Source of the DNA: Asterias rubens | Taxonomy: Eukaryota; Echinodermata; Asteroidea; Forcipulatida; Asteriidae | NCBI RefSeq assembly: GCF_902459465.1 | Contig: NC_047073.1 | Location: forward strand, 10,975,036 to 11,039,035 | Reading direction: 5' to 3' | Length of the DNA: 64,000 nucleotides | Shown here: in pieces, positions 46,525-57,229 of the stretch | Layout of the letters: every line of letters starts with the position of its first letter | Position numbering within the stretch: the stretch's first letter is position 1 | Notes under the pieces: generated by a model | Seen by the model: the letters and a program-made list of their open reading frames with translations, nothing else | Databases searched by the model: none | What the model was told of the DNA's origin: nothing | Position numbers and translations under genes: made by a program

Positions 46525-49500
46525 TCATAACGTTGTCTTGCTGAGGTTTGTGAATCCCACTCCGACACAAGTCAGGAGGACTTTGTCCCCGCCCACTCTC
46601 TGGCCCTCTTCTCCATCCTCCGCTGCATCATCGTCTTCATTGGATTGCTGTGACTCCATCTTGAACATCACTTGGAAGAAATCTCTCATGTGTCGAAGAA
46701 ACTGGATCCTAAACAAGGAGAACAAATAAAAGACTGTCAGGTTGGCGCAGTTGCTTCTTTCCTCGCCTTCCATCTCAAGGACCTCGGTTTAAGTCTCACC
46801 GAGGGCACTATGTGGATTGGGTTTTCAATTCCTACCTGACTGTGCGGGTTTTCCCTGGAATAATTCTCTTGGGTTTTAAAACTGAAACTTCCTTCTTTGT
46901 CTTCTCTCCACGGGGCTATTAATAGTGATTAAGCCTTTGAGAAGTTTGCCTTTTGTACCAAACTTTTCATTTGTGGACTGTTCTCCATCTCATTTTGCAG
47001 GGGGATGGGGGGCAAGGGTTTTGAGCTCTTACTCATCTTTTGCTTATTAAATAAATTATTTTTTCTGCTTTAAAGCTTTAAGAAAATGTGCCCTGCAGAA
47101 AAAAAATTACACAGGCATCTTAGGTGGGATTCTAACCCTTGACCGCCCATATTCTCCAGCAGGTATCTCAGTGATACTTACGTATGTGGTGAGAGCGGTC
47201 CAGTCAATAATTTGGAGACATCTGATTGGCCAAGAGCCATGAATAATAACGCTAAGCTCTGATGCCTTGAATCAACACATCCTCCCTGGAACCCGAAAAA
47301 AAGAACAAAAAATTGAAAACAAGAAAAAAATTAATAAAATGTGACAATGGGCATTTTGAAACTTAGTAATTCTTTGTTGATTTAGAAATGTTTAGTTGTT
47401 AAATTAAATTTATGCATTTTCTATGTGTTTAGCTCCTTAGAGTGTGCTTTGCAACATCGGGGTGCTTTTAAATATTGTTTTATTATTTTTCATTTGAATT
47501 CCCACCAACTGAATGAAATCGAATGACAAATAAAGATAATCCTTCTCTTTTAAATGAATAAAAAATCACTTTTAAACTGTTTTGAATCGCTTTGATTGTA
47601 CAAGAGAGCATCTTATGTGTAAACATTTTCCTGTGGGCGTAAGTAGCCCCCAGAACCCCAGTAAATGAGTACTCATCTTAAATCAACAGCAGGATTTCTA
47701 AACATTTTCATTGAGGAAGTTACCCCTCAAAGTTTGCGACCCCCCCCCCCTTCTAAAATATATCCTTGATCCCCCACTGGATAATAGATAGCTAAAACAA
47801 ACCTTGTCAAGGGGCACCAAAAGAGAAAAACTACAACGACTTTAGGTAGAGAGATTTTCAATTTAAACTAGGAAGTGGACTTCTTAATCACAAATAAAAA
47901 CTTCAAACCAATGGCAAACAAATGGTTGCACCCGAGTAGTATAAATGGTTCGTGGTACTTGGGTGCAAGGTAAGAGATGCAAGATAGAACCCCTTCACTT
48001 ACTTTATCTTTGAAAAATCTCAGCACTATTTTTGTGAAATTAATAGAAACCCAAAACCACGCAACAAAAACCTTAACCACTCTCTCCTACCACCAGCCTC
48101 CAAGGTCATGTATATTTTTCAACTATAGGGCAACTCACTCTGTAGATTTCTTCCATAAGGAGCATCGCCGTCTCCTTGCCAAGGTCTTCGGGAATCGTTG
48201 GTGTCTGACCCTTCTGATTCGATGACAGCTCCGCACTCAGGAAAGCGCCCTCTGTTGTTTCAGCGACTAATGACAAGCCAAACCCTGGAGACCTGACAAG
48301 GTATTTTGTATAAAAACAAAGTTGAAAACTGGTTGTTCCTGCTAATCTTGCTAGCTATTCCTATGTATTTTCTAGCTGCTATAGTGAATGGAAACGATTA
48401 AAAACGGTAGTGGTTGAAAGGATTTCAACTTGGGAAAAATGGAAATTCAGCACTTCAATTGGCCTGAAGTCAAACATGAAGCTGTTTAGTGTTCGAGTTT
48501 TGGTGTGAGGTGCTTGCAAATGTTTTTATCTCAAAGAGATAAAGAATTACAGGCAGGTACAATATGGTTACCGATTACAAAAACTCTGGTAGGATACTCT
48601 CCGAATAGAGAGTGATTATCCCCTAACATTATCTGATTAAAAAGAAACAAATAATTGAATAAGACTTGAAGATTCACATGGTGGAAAGACAATAAATATA
48701 AGAAAACTTGCATGTCTTGTCTTACTTTCCTGACTGTGCTCCCTTGACGTGGTCTGTGTAGATGTAGATGTCTGGAAGGAATTGATTGAGAACACTGCGA
48801 GCAGCGTCAACTATTCTGTTAGCAACAGCCGGCGAAACACGCATCGCATATCTTTAATATCACAGTCAAAGAAACACTTTTAAACAAAATTGCAATTTTC
48901 AGTTTTCTTAATCTTCCGTAAAGGGTCTGAGTACTTTTTGTAGGACAAAAAAACACAATGTCCACAGATTTACATTAAACTTACACAGTTTGAAGATAAT
49001 GATGGTAGAAAAAGTTTCCCTGCAACTATTACTTGCTAAGGTGCTGTAGTTTTTGAGAAATTAGTAAAACAATGTCATGAAAATAATTTTCGTCTCAGTG
49101 ATCGTAAGACGAAAATTATTTTAGCATGTAAAAACATTGTTTCATAACATTGTTTTACTCATTTCTAAAAAAAAATGAGAGATGAAACATTTTGAAAAGG
49201 ATACGCTACTCCCCGTATTCTTTTGATTTTCCCTGGTCTGATGAACTGAAGTGGCCGGAGTGTTTTCTTTGAAGGACATTTAAAGACCACTTCACCGCCT
49301 CCACCAGGGGGTGCTCCTCTTCTAGTTATCTGGATTTGAAAACAAATATTTCACTTATCGTATGGGCAAGTTACTTGGTTATTTTATCAAGTACAAGATT
49401 TGACCTACATGTACATAATGGTATACGCCTGTATCACAGGCGTACATGTATATACCTTTCTGGCCATTACAAATTTTGCTGATATTTATACGGGTAACAA

Positions 49501-52500
49501 AATCAGAAATCAGAAAAAAATCATAAACTAGTGGTTACTTTTAAAATGAATTGCCTTTATGAGAACTTGTGAATCAAACCTTTAAGATTAAAAAGCAAAG
49601 ATTTTTAAATATTTTTGTTATAAAATAATACTTGTCTAAATATTTTCTAATGTACAATAATCATTACAATATTATTACAAATAGTCAGCAAACCTGCTTC
49701 AAAAAGTACCAGGTATTACAAAAATTAAATACAAATTTAACCAAAAACAAACGGAAAAATAAATCCGGTTTGTACCTTTAGCTCCAGACCCTCATCAATG
49801 TAGAACTTCCTAAGTATTGGGAAGGATGCTGTTTTTATAACGTCAACCTGATTATAAAATAGAAAAACATAGTGCACTTGTGGTCATCAGTCAACAAAAA
49901 AGACATTGTAGGTAATGAAAATTGAGTCGAGTTGGAACGCGCAAGTACCATGGCCCAATTTCAGTTGGTACATGTAGGTCGCATATTTGGCTTGCACAAG
50001 TTTGAAACTTGAAAGAGATAGGTCAAAGCTTAAGCAAGCAATTTAAAAATTTGGGCAAGTAGATACAAACTCAACAAAGAGTTGAAGCCAATTGAAGCTA
50101 ATAACTGTCAGACTGAGTCTCAACTGTTAAAACTTTTGGGGTGTTTTATATAGGATTTGGGTACTTTTTGTAACACAAAACACAATGTCCACAGATTTAC
50201 TTTTGAAGATAATGATAGTGTTTTTCATGACATTGTTTTACTCATTTCTCAAAAACTACAGCACCTCAGCAAGTAACATTTTCAAGGAAGCTTTGTACCA
50301 TCATTATCTTCAAACTGTGTAAGTTTAGTGGAAATCTGTAGACATTGTGTTTTTTTCCCTACAAAAAGTACATCTATCAGATCCTTTAATGGAAAGGTAT
50401 TGATGAATGGGAATAAAAGAGTTGTGACTCAGTCTGAAACAGCCATTTAGAACCTTGCAGGATCATGGCCGTACAATAAAGGACCTCCCCTTCAGCTTGA
50501 GCTAGGTCCTTTACTACGCAGCTATGACCCCCCAACCCCCACCCCCCCACTGGTTTTAAGTGGCCGTTTAAAAATACTGCTTTCTTTGCTAAGCAAAATA
50601 TGAGTGGGACACCAGTCACAACTATGTAAACTTAATGGAATGTGGCTGGTAACCTGTGTTTTTGCTAAGAAAGATTGTCCCCTTGCTTGGCAGGTTTTTG
50701 TGCTTACAGGCTATATGAAATTGGGACCAGGCAGAATGAGGAAAACCTACCGATGGATCCACTTGATCATTAGTGATGCCCCGGAGTACAGCTTTGATTG
50801 GTTTCTTCATGAAGGGGGCCAGTTGTATCAACGCCTCCAGGTAGTATCCTATAGCTCTCTGTGTGTTGCAGTCATGCTCAATGGTTCCCCCACTCAATAG
50901 CCCTGGTTGATAGAAGACGCTGGTACCTGTGCGGGTGACCAGAGAAAGCCTTCGTTAAAGAAATAAACAACTCAACGAATCTAAATATTAATGGTGCCAT
51001 GCTTTATTGATCATATTGGGGAAACTCTTTTGCAGAATTTTTTTTCAAAATTTCAGCGATAGACCCGAGTGTATGAGTTGACAGAGGGCGAGGACATAGC
51101 CAAAAGTACATTGTTAGCCCATCTTCTGTGTCCAACAGCAGTGCATTTCCATCATTCATCCATTTCCATCTTGTTTCAACATCAGCCAGTGGATGAGAGC
51201 AAACCTTCATATGATTTATTAATATATTTGTTGTCATGCATTATTCTGTGCTTTTAAAGTTGATTGAATAAACTATTTTAATTAAAGTTTCATTCAATAC
51301 CTGTTTCATTGACTTCAATGCGAGATCCGTTGGTGACTCTATCCAACAGTCTGATGAAACTTGCCTCAAAATCTGTTATTTTAAATGCAAAAAAATTGAT
51401 ACATTTAGCGCTGTTGCGTTGTCAAAATTATTAATTTTTGGATAATTTTCCGTATGGTACCACCACTTTTTCATTCATTTTTACAAATCAGCAAGGGATA
51501 TCTCATTGAGGTAAATTAGATACTATAAAAAAATATATATATTTCATATTGAATAAAGAAGTGGTGGCTCCAAACAGAAACTTTTCCAAATTATTATTAT
51601 TTGATTAATAATTCATAATTTAGACCGACAAAAACAAATGTAATAATAGATGACTTTAATTAAATTTACATAATTGCCACTACAATAGTTGCAATAACGT
51701 AACCCTCCTCCCGACGGCCGCCAGGCCGGAGTGTTACGAGATACTTTTTATCGGAAAGGGTTGATCTGGTCCAACACGTACAATTTCGACAGCTAGTCAC
51801 CAGATTTGCCCCATTTTTACCACTTTCAAAAATCATGACACAAATTCTGAGGGTATGAACTTAATCCGCAATGTCTAATGCAGCCTGCCATAATACTCAA
51901 AACACCATTTAGAATATATTTTCGAAGAAAAATGGACAAAAACTTACCAGATCCCGGAGCGAATTCCCAGGTTCATATTTTGAACCTGTCGCATCAAACG
52001 CATTATTTTGTTGTTGGGCTAAACCATTCTGAGAAAGGGGTGTTACAATGTTGCAGTGCATGTGCGAGCTGTCAGTTTGCATTGCACGCCGTTCACTCAT
52101 AATGGCGCGCACCCACTGTAGCACTACAACATTGTAACACCCCTTTTACAGAGTGGTTTAGCCCAACAACAAAATAATGCGTTTGCAAAGGCCAAAGCAA
52201 TGCGTCAGGTTAAAAATATGAACCTTGGATTTCGCTCCGGTTGTTCTGGTAAGTTTTTGTCCTTTTTTCTTTGAAATATTTCCTAAATGGTGTTTTGAGT
52301 ATTATGGCAGGCTGCATTAGACATTGCGGATTAAGTTCGTACCCTCAGAATTTGTGTCACGATTTTTGAAAGTGGTAAAAATGGGGCAAATCTGGTGACT
52401 AGCTGTCGAAATTGTACGTGTTGGACCAGATCAACCGTTTCTGATCAAAAGAATCTCGTAACCCTCCGGCCTGGGGGCCATCGGGAGGAGGGTTACATTA

Positions 52501-53059
52501 TCGCAACTACCACTACAACAACAATACTACCTTTACATTCCTCAATACTACCTCCACATGGGTTTCTCAACATTGCCAATAATTACTTACCATATAGTGT
52601 AGTGTATTTTTATATTACTTTACAATCCACTGTGAAACAACACACAATCATCACGTAAGTTGATTTGTTGAATGAATCTATTAAACACTAACATAGTAAC
52701 AGGTAGCCCACCTTGTTGAGCTGTTAATGGCTCCGCTTTTAACATCGGTCTCATCACTTGTCACTTGACAGTGATGAGACCGATGTTAATAGCGGAGCCA
52801 TTAACAGCTCAACAAAGGTGGGCTAAGTAACAGGGAACACACACATGACACACGACCACCGACCACGTGTCGTCTAACTTAAGAGTTTTATTGATTATTT
52901 TGCTAAATTCACTCGAAACATATACGTACCACGTAATCCTGGATCGTCATCTTTGGCTCTAATTTTAGTAATCCGGACTGACTTCCCACTCAAAGTGGCT
53001 AAAACGAGTCTTTGGCGGAAAAAATTGCAACCCTCGTACTTCAGCGTGGACGCCGCCAT
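46525..53059 (-). CDS. RCL1: RNA 3'-terminal phosphate cyclase-like protein 1
   Basis: Nine coding exons on the minus strand: 52930-53059, 51301-51372, 50751-50926, 49776-49847, 49205-49329, 48726-48851, 48139-48292, 47182-47285, 46525-46708. They sum to 1143 nt, giving 380 aa (human 373). The start MAASTLKYEGCNFFRQRLVL is followed by the family blocks GSVEHD-like (GGTIEHDCNTQRAIGYYLE), LRGITNDQVDPSVD, RRGAPPGGGGEV and SPGFGLSLVAETTEGAFLS. RCL1 is a nucleolar protein of the small-subunit processome that binds the GTPase BMS1 and is needed for pre-18S rRNA cleavage; the family resembles RNA cyclases but is not thought to cyclise RNA. The C-terminal exon carries an acidic insert (QQSNEDDDAAEDGEEG) longer than I recall in vertebrates. 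Intron 1 hosts an 824-bp foldback, a 120-bp palindrome and, in the next intron over, several TTAA elements. Confidence 0.93.
46738..46870 (+). repeat. tRNA-like SINE fragment
   Basis: GGCGCAGTTGCTTCTTTCCT then CCTCGGTTTAAGTCTCACCG looks like a degraded A/B box pair, followed by a body ending CTCTTGGGTTTTAAAACTGA. It lies in the last RCL1 intron. Confidence 0.45.
48918..49180. mobile_element. GGATTTGGGTACCTTTT-family foldback, copy B (3' truncated)
   Basis: It begins near TAAAGGGTCTGAGTACTTTT and keeps the core AACAATGTCATGAAAATAAT and central inverted words. It lacks the right arm and stops 25 bp from RCL1 exon 5. It lies in the RCL1 intron between exons 5 and 6. Confidence 0.65.
50150..50389. 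mobile_element. GGATTTGGGTACCTTTT-family foldback, copy C (central deletion)
   Basis: It starts ATAGGATTTGGGTACTTTTT and ends TACATCTATCAGATCCTTTAA. The left arm is shortened compared with 38670-39012. It lies in the RCL1 intron between exons 3 and 4. Confidence 0.7.
51438..51590. mobile_element. GGCGCCACCACTTTTTCA TIR element, copy 4
   Basis: It starts GGATAATTTTCCGTATGGTA and ends GTGGTGGCTCCAAACAGAAA; it is more diverged than the other copies and has a small AT insertion. It lies in RCL1 intron 1. Confidence 0.75.
51686..52509. mobile_element. 824-bp foldback element (large imperfect palindrome)
   Basis: Both ends begin TAGTTGCRATAAYGTAACCC going inward. The arms remain complementary over nearly 400 bp each: GACAGCTAGTCACCAGATTT pairs with AAATCTGGTGACTAGCTGTC, and CACCATTTAGAATATATTTT with its drifted partner. 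The centre, around GCACGCCGTTCACTCATAAT (about 52080-52110), is unpaired. There is no ORF of note. TA at each edge would fit a TA target duplication. It lies in RCL1 intron 1; an 83-bp derivative with the same ends lies at 1363-1445. Confidence 0.9.
52704..52825. mobile_element. 120-bp palindromic MITE, copy 2
   Basis: It begins TAGCCCACCTTGTTGAGCTG and ends with the complement, TCAACAAAGGTGGGCTA. It matches 2029-2148 almost base for base apart from the loop. It lies in RCL1 intron 1, 100 bp from exon 1. Confidence 0.9.
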
Positions 53060-53219
53060 CTTTAAAAGTAGTTCTAACTTTCAATAGAGGGCGCTTGTCC
53101 AAAGTTTGTTTTCAGAGAAAAGTGAAGCAGACGACACACCAAACAGAGCACGTGCGCGACAATAACATTCAGACCATCGTTATACCATTTTACATGAGTC
53201 TCTTTTTTAGCACTCAACC
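53060..53219. promoter_or_regulatory. 160-bp divergent promoter, RCL1 / Merlin-like ORF
   Basis: The RCL1 ATG (53057-53059, minus) and the start of the transposase-like ORF (53220, plus) are only 160 bp apart and divergent. The interval includes ATAGAGGGCGCTTG and GAGCACGTGCGCGAC (an E-box CACGTG). No TATA box was seen. Its use as a promoter is inferred from gene order. Confidence 0.45.
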
Positions 53220-53807
53220 ATGTCATCGGAAGATGAAGTTCTTCCCTGGACTTTGTCCAGATTATGTGAGGAACTGTCAACCCCAGAATCAACAATTGAA
53301 TTTTGTAAGAAACGGGGTCTTATTGCAGAAAAACCATCCTGTCGATATTGTAGACATCTAATGTCTTGGTCAGTGAAAAAGGAACACAAGGTCGGATTCT
53401 CTTGGAGATGTCTCCATTGAGGATGCCGCAAGAGAACGCGCAATTGCAGCATTCGACACGGCAGTTGGTTTACAGCCTCTAAGAAATCTATTCGAAAAGT
53501 CTTGCTGATGACCTACTGCTGGGCTGCAGGACTGTCAAGTGAAACAACAATAAGAGAAATTTGTTTTGAAGATGGCGATACGATGAGAAGTAAAACTGTA
53601 GACTGGTGGTTTGAGAAATGTCGTAAAGTTTGTCTTCATGTTGTCCAGAAAGAGAAAATCGTGGCAAAAGGATCAACAAATGTAGCTGACAAATCCAAGA
53701 TTGATCTTGCCGAGGTCCAATGGCGTCTTCACAATGAAGGGAAAGATAGCTTTGACCAGATCCTCTGCGACATTTTACTGTTGCATAAGCCCCAAAAGCG
53801 TTTTTAA
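53220..53807 (+). pseudogene. Merlin/ISXO2-like transposase relic lacking the DDE core
   Basis: One frame runs 53220-53807 (195 sense codons plus stop) with a single internal TGA at 53418-53420. The N-terminal part reads as a helical segment (LSRLCEELSTPESTIEFCKK), a zinc-ribbon-like C-x2-C and a second knuckle C-x4-C interrupted by the TGA, then SIRHGSWFTASKKSIRKVLL and a helix-turn-helix (SSETTIREICFEDGDTMRSK, then TVDWW). This is the layout of Merlin/IS1016-group transposases. From there it passes almost directly to a tail (IDLAEVQWRLHNEGKDSFDQ) like the family C-terminus, so the whole catalytic DDE region is missing in frame. The TGA falls where CGA would be a one-step CpG change. It could be a dead element, or a DNA-binding remnant under host use; the stop favours the former. 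Confidence 0.6.
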
Positions 53808-54559
53808 GCCCACTGCCTCAATCAGCCCTCCTCATCCATGATTCTCCCCCCTGCCCAGGTGACTCAACCCATCCCCCCCCTCCCCCACCATCACCACACC
53901 AGGCTTCTGCTTTACACAAAAGCCACCAAACAAATCAAAGACAAGAAATGCAACTCCAGAAACTGAACAAACGCAACCCCAGAAACTGAACAAATCAACA
54001 TCATGCAGTACATGGGGTTGGAGATTGACATCCTGTCTACCCCATTTAAGGACAAAAAAAAATATCAATTTCTTCAAAAAGAAACCCAGCATGACCAAAC
54101 AACATTTGGTCTGGAATTTTCACCTTTGAGAGGTCAAGATCATTCATTGTAAAGGTCACTTCCAACGGATGGTCTTAAAGTCTACGGAAAACCTCTGTGA
54201 GGCACCCAGGCAAATCCAGGGCAACAGGGGCAAAAACCTTGACGACCTCTGAGTAATTCCAGGCGTGCAGCACTGTGTTTAATTTACTGTTAAATTGATT
54301 TTGCACAAGAAACTTCAAACTTAGAGCCTATACATTTCTTTTATTCGATATTTTATTTATTGTAACATTCCATTCCATTCCTGAGAGAAATTCTTTCTTT
54401 AAAGCAACCTTCCCTTTAATTTTACTTCAAAATTCATAATTATTTAAGATTGATGATTAAATATTAATACTTTAATATCAACTTTAATATCAACTTTAAT
54501 TACATTGCATTGTAAGGCCGCACAGTACTTGTGAAAAGATGAGCTAATTACTTTTTTGT
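53808..54559. other. Intergenic sequence 3' of the Merlin-like ORF
   Basis: It contains a C-rich stretch (53840-53900) and AT-rich DNA. The words CCAGAAACTGAACAAA recur twice near 53955-53995. No gene, and no Merlin terminal repeat was recognised. Confidence 0.4.
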
Positions 54560-54948
54560 TTAAGACAATGGACACTATTGGTAATTGTCAAAGACCAGTC
54601 TTCTCACTTGGTGTATTTCATCAACATATGCATTAAATAACAAACCTGAGAAAATTTGAACTTGATTACTCGTCGGAGTTGCAAGATAACTATGAAAGAA
54701 AAAAACACCCTTGCCACACGAAGTTGTGTGCTTTCAGATGCTTGATTTCGAGACCTCAAATTCTAAACTTGAGGTCTCGAAATCAAAATCGTGGAAAATT
54801 ACTTCTTTCTCGAAAACTACAACACTTCAGAGGGAGCCGTTTCTCACAATGTTTTATAGTATCAACCTCTCCCCATTACTCGTAACCAAGTGAGGTTTTA
54901 TGCTGATAATTATTTTGAGTAATTACCAATAGTGTCCACTGCCTTTAA
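54560..54948. mobile_element. TTAA-ended foldback MITE (GGCAGTGGACACTATTGG family), copy E
   Basis: It starts TTAAGACAATGGACACTATT and ends AGTGTCCACTGCCTTTAA, with the central TTTCGAGACCTCA hairpin. Confidence 0.85.
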
Positions 54949-55862
54949 TTCCCATTTACAAATTTGCACTTGCTACAAGATTACTTATAAGAAGTAACTT
55001 ACAAATACTTTTTCTAGAAAAAAAACCTGTTTAAATTCTAATAATTTCCAAATTTGAAAACTCAAAGGTAACCTACCAAGCAGATTGTCAAAACAACGTG
55101 TAAAATCAGTATAATTGGTTGTTGTTTACTTGCTCTTAGTTTATAAGCAAAATCATTTAGAAAAGTATACAAAAGTTTAAGTTGAATACAGTGCCTAATT
55201 CTTTGAGAAAGCACAGTATTGATCCAAGACATCGAATCTGTCCGAGCTTAGCAAGGCAGTTGGTACTAACCCCATTTCTGGGCATTTTCTTACTAACCCG
55301 ATTTCAGGGCATATTCTGATCAGCATTCAAACGGACACCACAGCAATTTCAATTATTTTCAACAAATTAAGATTAGAACAAAAGGTGCGATGCATTAAGA
55401 AATCAGATGCTTTTAAATTTATGTTGTAATATTTTTGTGCATTGTTTACAGTAAACAGTCTATTTGATAAAAAAAATATTTATTATTTACCTATACTAAG
55501 GAAGCAGTGTGGTTTAACAAGATAATTTATTTTAAAAGCCTCATTTAGTTCACATATTTTAACAAACTTCTTGATTCCCAAATTTGCTACAAATTATTGT
55601 TCAAGTTATTCCAAATATCATTATTTTTGACACACAATTAAAGTCAAAAGTAATTGGTACTAGAAGAAACTGAAGGGATACATTTAGAAAATGTTTCACA
55701 TTTTAGGAAAAGCTTCACATTTAGTTGAAATGTAACATCATTAATTTGAACTTTCAGTCTTATTTTGTTAAGCTAACCTGAGAGTAAGTGGAATTAATTT
55801 CTATCCAAAATCTAGTTTCTTTCCAATTTGTTATACCAAATAGCGCCAATCAACAAGATTAC
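54949..55862. other. AT-rich intergenic sequence, no gene seen
   Basis: No exon-like segment, repeat family member or RNA gene was recognised between copy E of the GGCAGTGG family and the element at 55863. Confidence 0.4.
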
Positions 55863-56239
55863 TTAAAGCCATTGGACACTTTCGGAACAGAAAAAAAATT
55901 AACAGTTCACAGATTTACAAATAACTTACAGGGTTTACTACAGAAGGTAATGGTGAAAGACTTCTCTTGAAATATTATTCCATGAAATGCGTTACTTTTT
56001 GAGAAAACATTAAAACAATATCTATTCTCGATATCGAGAGTTACGGATTTATTTTAAACACATGTCATGACACGGCGAAACGTGCGGAAACAAGGATGGG
56101 TTTTCCCATTATTTTCTCCCAACTCTGATGACCAATTGAGCCTAAATTTTCACAGGTTTGTTATTTTATATATAAGTTGTGATACACAAAGTGTGGGCCT
56201 TGGACAATACTGTTTACCGAAAGTGTCCAATGGCTTTAA
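55863..56239. mobile_element. 377-bp TTAA-ended element (TTGGACCCTTTTGG family), copy B
   Basis: It starts TTAAAGCCATTGGACACTTT and ends AAAGTGTCCAATGGCTTTAA, which are perfect inverted repeats. The interior matches 38300-38673, with the central word TCTCGATATCGAGA in place of TCTCGTTAACGAGA. The better-preserved ends show that this family shares the GGACACTNT-style terminus of the GGCAGTGGACACTATTGG family. Confidence 0.85.
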
Positions 56240-56450
56240 TTAAACAAACCCTTTAAAAAACTCTTCAATATTTGTACAAGGCAGTAGAACCTGGTTGTAT
56301 ACTTTATTAATTATTTCTTTGTTGTTTGTTTACCTTATGTTAAATTTCAAAAGAATTAAAAGTATTGATTTCAATTATTTGGGCAGCAAGGTTTTGATTT
56401 GAATAAAGTGGAATAAAGTGTCCAGTGCGCCATCAAAATCTGACACTACC

Positions 56451-56799
56451 TTAAAGGAACACGTTGCCTTGGATCGGTCGAGTTGGTCTTTGAAACGTCC
56501 TGTAACCGTTTGTTATAACATCGATATGGTTAGAACGATGTTGTAAAAGTAGAATACAATGATCTACACAAATATGCCTCGAAATTGCGTGGTTTTCGTT
56601 TAACCTCGTCGCCAAACACGGTCGGCCATTTATGGGAGTCAAAACTTTGACTCCCATAAATGGTCGACCGTGTTAGTTCACAACGTAAAATGAAAACCGT
56701 GCAATTTTGAGTGATACTTGTGTGGATCATCACATTCTAACTGTTTCAAACGCTTTTCATAGACCAACTCGTCCGATCCAAGGCAACGTGTTCCTTTAA
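56451..56799. mobile_element. 349-bp TTAA-ended foldback (GGAACACGTTGCCTTGG family), copy B
   Basis: It starts TTAAAGGAACACGTTGCC and ends GGCAACGTGTTCCTTTAA. The central palindrome TTTATGGGAGTCAAAACTTT is shared with 25553-25933. Confidence 0.9.
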
Positions 56800-57229
56800 T
56801 GTCATCTGTGGGATGTTGCTTTATTATTGCAACCAAACTATAAAAACGGAGCTCCCACAAATGGCGATACATGAGTGATGATGTAACAGGGCTTTTTGCA
56901 GATCTATCTGAAGTGAAAAGCACTGGAGAAGGCCATTCAAAATGATTCTTGACTTTGTGTACAATTGATTTCTGTTTAGTATCAGGTGAACTTAATTTCC
57001 ATATTGATTGAAAACATTTTAATTGAATTTTAGAAAAGATCACATGTTGCCAATTTCATTCAAGGAACTGAGTCTTTAATACTGACCAGGCAAGTAATTG
57101 CACCCGATATCATTCAAATTAATTAATTAATCCACAAACAGCTTATCAAAATGTTGTCTGCGGTCCGAGCTGGTCATGTCATACTCAATAACCAAATCAT
57201 TGATTACCCAGAAACAAATGCAATGATTT

